In this document: in pieces, positions 17,666 through 19,947 of the stretch
Layout: each line of letters begins with the position of its first letter
Position numbering within the stretch: the stretch's first letter is position 1
Position numbers and translations under genes: made by a program
NCBI GenBank assembly: GCA_030374735.1
Contig: JASCIV010000443.1
Location: forward strand, 1 to 19,947
Direction: 5' to 3'
Source of the DNA: Gracilaria caudata
Taxonomy: Eukaryota; Rhodophyta; Florideophyceae; Gracilariales; Gracilariaceae
DNA: 19,947 nucleotides
Notes under the pieces: generated by a model
Seen by the model: the letters and a program-made list of their open reading frames with translations, nothing else
Told to the model about the DNA's origin: nothing
Database searches by the model: none

Positions 17666-17998
17666 CCAAATTTCTAACGGAGGACTTCACAGCGGGCGGG
17701 ACATTTGATATTGAAGTCGCGTCGCGAGGCGTTCGTCAGTGGGCACCAAAGAACGACATGGCCGCAATCTTTTTTCACCTTCGTCCTGCACCTGCACCGC
17801 ATTGTTAACGAGAGATCATCTGAATTAGAGGAGTTGTTGTTACTTCGTACCTTTGCATGCGGAGGGGTGGGTGACGAGGCGACGAAATTCATTCATGGCA
17901 TTTCGCCGGAGCTGTATTGGTTTCGGGATCTAAGAAGTGCCGTAAGATGGTTGAGGGTTAGAATCCAATCCACCCCTCTCACCAGAAGGTTAGTTTAG
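17666..17998 (+). pseudogene. Possible coding remnant interrupted by the transposon
   Basis: When the left flank ending at 12799 is joined to 17666, a frame is open from 12739 to a TAA at 17806-17808, 67 codons, crossing the insertion point without a stop. A second frame, open to a TAG at 17998, follows with protein-like composition (an acidic, Leu-rich stretch, then Trp/Arg-rich). A run of six T at 17770-17775 is where a one-base slip would connect the two. I do not recognise the product; it could be a host gene or another decayed element. Confidence 0.3.
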
Positions 17999-18396
17999 TG
18001 TTTCACCTGTAAAAAGAAGAGAGTTTAGTGTTTGAATTTGCTCCTTAGTCCAATGCTCCAGTCATGTAATCTAGAACGTATTATCCACTTTAAGAGAGGA
18101 ATTTGTTTCTTTCATTAGCTTGTTCGAACTGGTGTGCTTGGCTCTTAGTTTGTCCTTCGTCGACCATTCACATATGTCTTTTGGAAGACCGGGAGGCGGT
18201 CAGAGCTTTGCACCGCCAGACTGGGCGGTTTGAGATAAGAGACCAGACCACTCGCGATGCCTTCACAGTAAAGAAAGCATAAGGCACTTGATTACTTATG
18301 TCTTCGTCCATATCCAGAACGGTGTTTGGTATTCGGGCAGTCGGGTGCACGGAATAACAGAGATAAAGAGCTAATTTCACAATACATGCTGTCCTT
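17999..18396. other. Region with only a weak minus-strand ORF
   Basis: The minus-strand frame 18168-18437 (89 codons from a TTG) has plausible composition, with an Asp/Glu-rich patch in the middle, but no ATG and no family match. It could be an exon or the downstream part of the repeat-linked ORF at 18397-18582 in a shifted frame. Nothing else is visible. Confidence 0.25.
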
Positions 18397-18582
18397 TCAA
18401 CTGGTTGAAGTAAAGGAAACAGCGGAGACGTGGTCAAGGTTCGCTTCTTTACTGACGTGACGTAACAGACGACCGGACCGGTCGTTAAGCTCTTCCAAAT
18501 GATGGTTCAGCTTACCAGTGACCCTTGCGGACCTGGTTGGCTCGTCGTTGAAAAGCCCCCGTTTAGCTGCACGTTTCTGCAT
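18397..18582 (-). CDS. Hypothetical 61-residue ORF lying in a repeat
   Basis: An ATG at 18582 begins a short basic, hydrophilic product. Residues 4-32 are encoded by a segment with a diverged second copy at 18842-18924, and the two copies keep the same frame with mostly conservative changes (Lys/Arg, Leu/Phe, Asp/Glu) around the shared words FND and TGKL. A TATATA at 18644-18649 lies about 60 bases upstream on the same strand. Frame conservation between copies suggests the segment coded for protein, perhaps in a repeat family or mobile element. I do not recognise the protein. Confidence 0.3.
   Translation of the reverse strand: MQKRAAKRGLFNDEPTRSARVTGKLNHHLEELNDRSGRLLRHVSKEANLDHVSAVSFTSTS
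18484..18572 (+). repeat. Diverged repeat, copy 1
   Basis: The 89 bases align to 18842-18924 in the same orientation at roughly three-quarters identity by eye with one 6-base gap. The best-conserved parts are TTCAGCTT/GTCAGCTT, GGACCTG, and the GTCGTT to CCCCCGT to TAGCTGCA block. Confidence 0.65.
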
Positions 18583-18841
18583 TTAAAAACACCCAACAGA
18601 CTTATGACTTTCTTGATACAGCCCGTTGGGTGTGGTGCAGCAATATATACATATTTGGCGGCTGTTGTATAGAAATATGACAGATTGTTGAGCTACTAAG
18701 CAAGCCGCCCGCGTGGCGTGTAATTAACGTGCGCGCATCACATGAAGAGAGGGAGAGAGATGCAATAGACAGTTATGCAGCTACAGCCCGCTGGAACTTT
18801 TTTGGGATTGCGGCGCGCGTATGGCAGCAATGTTACTTGCA

Positions 18842-18924
18842 GTTAAACTCGTCTAAGCGATCGGTCAGCTTGCCGGTCGTGGACCTGAGTGGCACGTCGT
18901 TAAAACGCCCCCGTCTAGCTGCAT
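18842..18924 (+). repeat. Diverged repeat, copy 2
   Basis: Second copy of the repeat at 18484-18572. On the minus strand it stays open in the same frame as copy 1 and ends in a TAA near 18841. Its flanks differ from those of copy 1, so the duplicated unit is short or the flanks have decayed. Confidence 0.65.
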
Positions 18925-19224
18925 GCACGCAGTAGGTGACGAGCCGATCATCGAAGGAAGGTCCTACCGTCGTTTCCCTGAATTTTCCTTTGAAGGAAGA
19001 GCTCCGAAGGAGCCATTGGATGGGGGTTTTCCAGGGCTTTTATCGGAGGGTCTATACACGGGGTTCGATGACGGTGAAAGGCTACGGCCGGTTGCTGCAC
19101 TTGATCTCACCGAAGAGATCAGGATTGGGTGGTAAGAGCGGCGCTCCTGGTTTTGTGAATGTCCGACGTGGTACATGCGGAGCGCCTTGTCGTGGTGTGC
19201 CCCTTAGCCGACGGTCTGAGAAGA

Positions 19225-19433
19225 GGCTGCGAAGAAGACGACAAGCGTTGGTGACGAAACGCCCACGTTTGAAAACACCTATGAGACCTTATACCTATAG
19301 CTGCCCGGTGTGTGTGGCACAACTATTACTGTAGTTGGTGGCTGCGGTATGGAGGTGTCGTAGGAGTCGGGGTCTTTAGCAAACCCCTGTGTACGAGCAA
19401 ATTAACGTGCATTAACGAGAGAGAGAGAGAGAG
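19225..19433 (+). repeat. Possible third, degraded repeat copy with flank, ending in a GA microsatellite
   Basis: Sequence around 19248-19275 resembles the GTCGTTGAAAAGCCCCCGT part of copy 1. The following 150 bases share spaced words with 18590-18760, including AAAACACC, GTGTG.TG, GGCGGCTG or GGTGGCTG, AATTAACGTGC and then a GA-rich end. The right boundary is a (GA)n run at 19417-19433. The match is weak and needs alignment. Confidence 0.3.
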
Positions 19434-19569
19434 TCATTACCATATCTCATATTATCTGAGTCAAATCATACTCGAAAAGCGCGGTCGAAGATGGTGCCGT
19501 TCAGAAGAAAGCGCTGCAATTCGCATGGACGATAATTTGGCTTTCTTGCGAGATAGGTATTTGGGGGCG

Positions 19570-19900
19570 ATATATTGGGCCCATATGAAAACCAGAGGAA
19601 CAACTGTGAGGATAGCTATCCTCAGGCAGGCCGTTCCGTTAGAGCTCTTGCTGCATCGGAAACGAAAGAGACATGGTCCGTCGAGTAACTGAAATTATGT
19701 CTTCTGGGGGATTGAGTATCTGTCTGCTCTACAGCTGTGGTGGCCGTCGCGGTTGTAGTGGCGACGGCCGCAGGCTCTTCAACCTTTGCGTTCTCACGCT
19801 GAAACCACAAAGCGGAGCTGGTTTCTCGTGGTTGCAACTTGCAAGGTTTGAGACGACAATAGAGGAAACTGTAGCGGTCGCAGCAGTGATCTCATTGGCT
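19570..19900 (-). CDS. Possible terminal exon, doubtful
   Basis: On the minus strand a frame is open from a TGA near 19892 to a TGA at 19622. It has no ATG, so if real it is an exon with its start beyond an intron or outside the window. The first 30 residues are Cys-, Arg- and aromatic-rich; a Thr/Ala low-complexity run follows, encoded partly by a perfect hairpin at 19742-19769, and then a polar tail. I see no family motif. A plus-strand ORF (19527-19692 from an ATG) overlaps its end and is equally unproven. The outer limits given are approximate. Confidence 0.15.
19742..19769. repeat. Perfect short hairpin
   Basis: GGCCGTCGC at 19742-19750 and GCGACGGCC at 19761-19769 are perfect reverse complements around a 10-base loop. 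The G+C-rich stem would be stable in RNA or single-stranded DNA. No role can be assigned. Confidence 0.6.
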
Positions 19901-19947
19901 CAAGTACAGGCCGAAAGAATGAATTGGTTGGCCGTGTACGGCCGCGA

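Noticed and set aside
17941..17990. tRNA-like T-arm (a GGTTAGAATCC sequence)
   Set aside because: No matching acceptor, D-arm or anticodon arm could be folded around it, and internal promoter boxes are not present at the right spacing.
19417..19433. GA run as a functional GAGA-type site
   Set aside because: It is a simple microsatellite of about eight units with no associated gene start, so no regulatory role can be supported.

Overview
This is nuclear DNA of a eukaryote. The genes have ATG starts in Kozak-like contexts, a TATA box lies upstream of one of them, and one gene has four GT-AG introns. The families present are a bromodomain/NET (BET or GTE-type) regulator, a C2H2 zinc-finger protein, an MCM5 remnant and a PIF/Harbinger DNA transposon. 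The purine gene pairs a plant-type SAICAR synthase with an N-terminal leader that looks like an organelle transit peptide. Together with the few introns and moderately high GC this suggests a photosynthetic eukaryote, and I favour a red alga. That assignment is inference; no lineage marker proves it.

Layout: (1) 1-440, the 3' end of a small multi-pass membrane protein gene. (2) 798-2741, minus strand, an intronless BET-type bromodomain gene with a GC-rich 5' region and a TATA box at about 3.09 kb. (3) 3.1-5.8 kb, mostly without recognisable genes, holding one plausible 74-residue hypothetical ORF on the minus strand. (4) 5860-7533, a bifunctional purine enzyme: class II AIR carboxylase fused ahead of SAICAR synthase. 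(5) 7.5-9.3 kb, non-coding as far as I can see, with CT-rich tracts. (6) 9359-10689, a five-exon gene for a four-finger C2H2 protein. (7) 10.7-12.8 kb, degenerate sequence with weak ORFs. (8) 12800-17662, a complete PIF/Harbinger element with 26-bp terminal inverted repeats and a TAA target duplication. (9) 17.7-19.9 kb, diverged repeats and small ORFs.

The most notable structure is the Harbinger element. It has the classical pair of genes, a transposase with an intact DDE triad and a SANT/Myb-like DNA-binding partner. The partner gene is broken by one in-frame TAA. Between the two genes lies a decayed fragment of host MCM5, the replicative helicase subunit, so the element appears to have captured a host gene. 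Removing the element and one TAA rejoins an open reading frame across the insertion point, so it may have interrupted a coding sequence.

The purine gene couples two consecutive steps (AIR to CAIR to SAICAR) in one chain, in the opposite domain order to animal PAICS. The host genes otherwise look unrelated to each other; no operon-like or cluster logic is evident.
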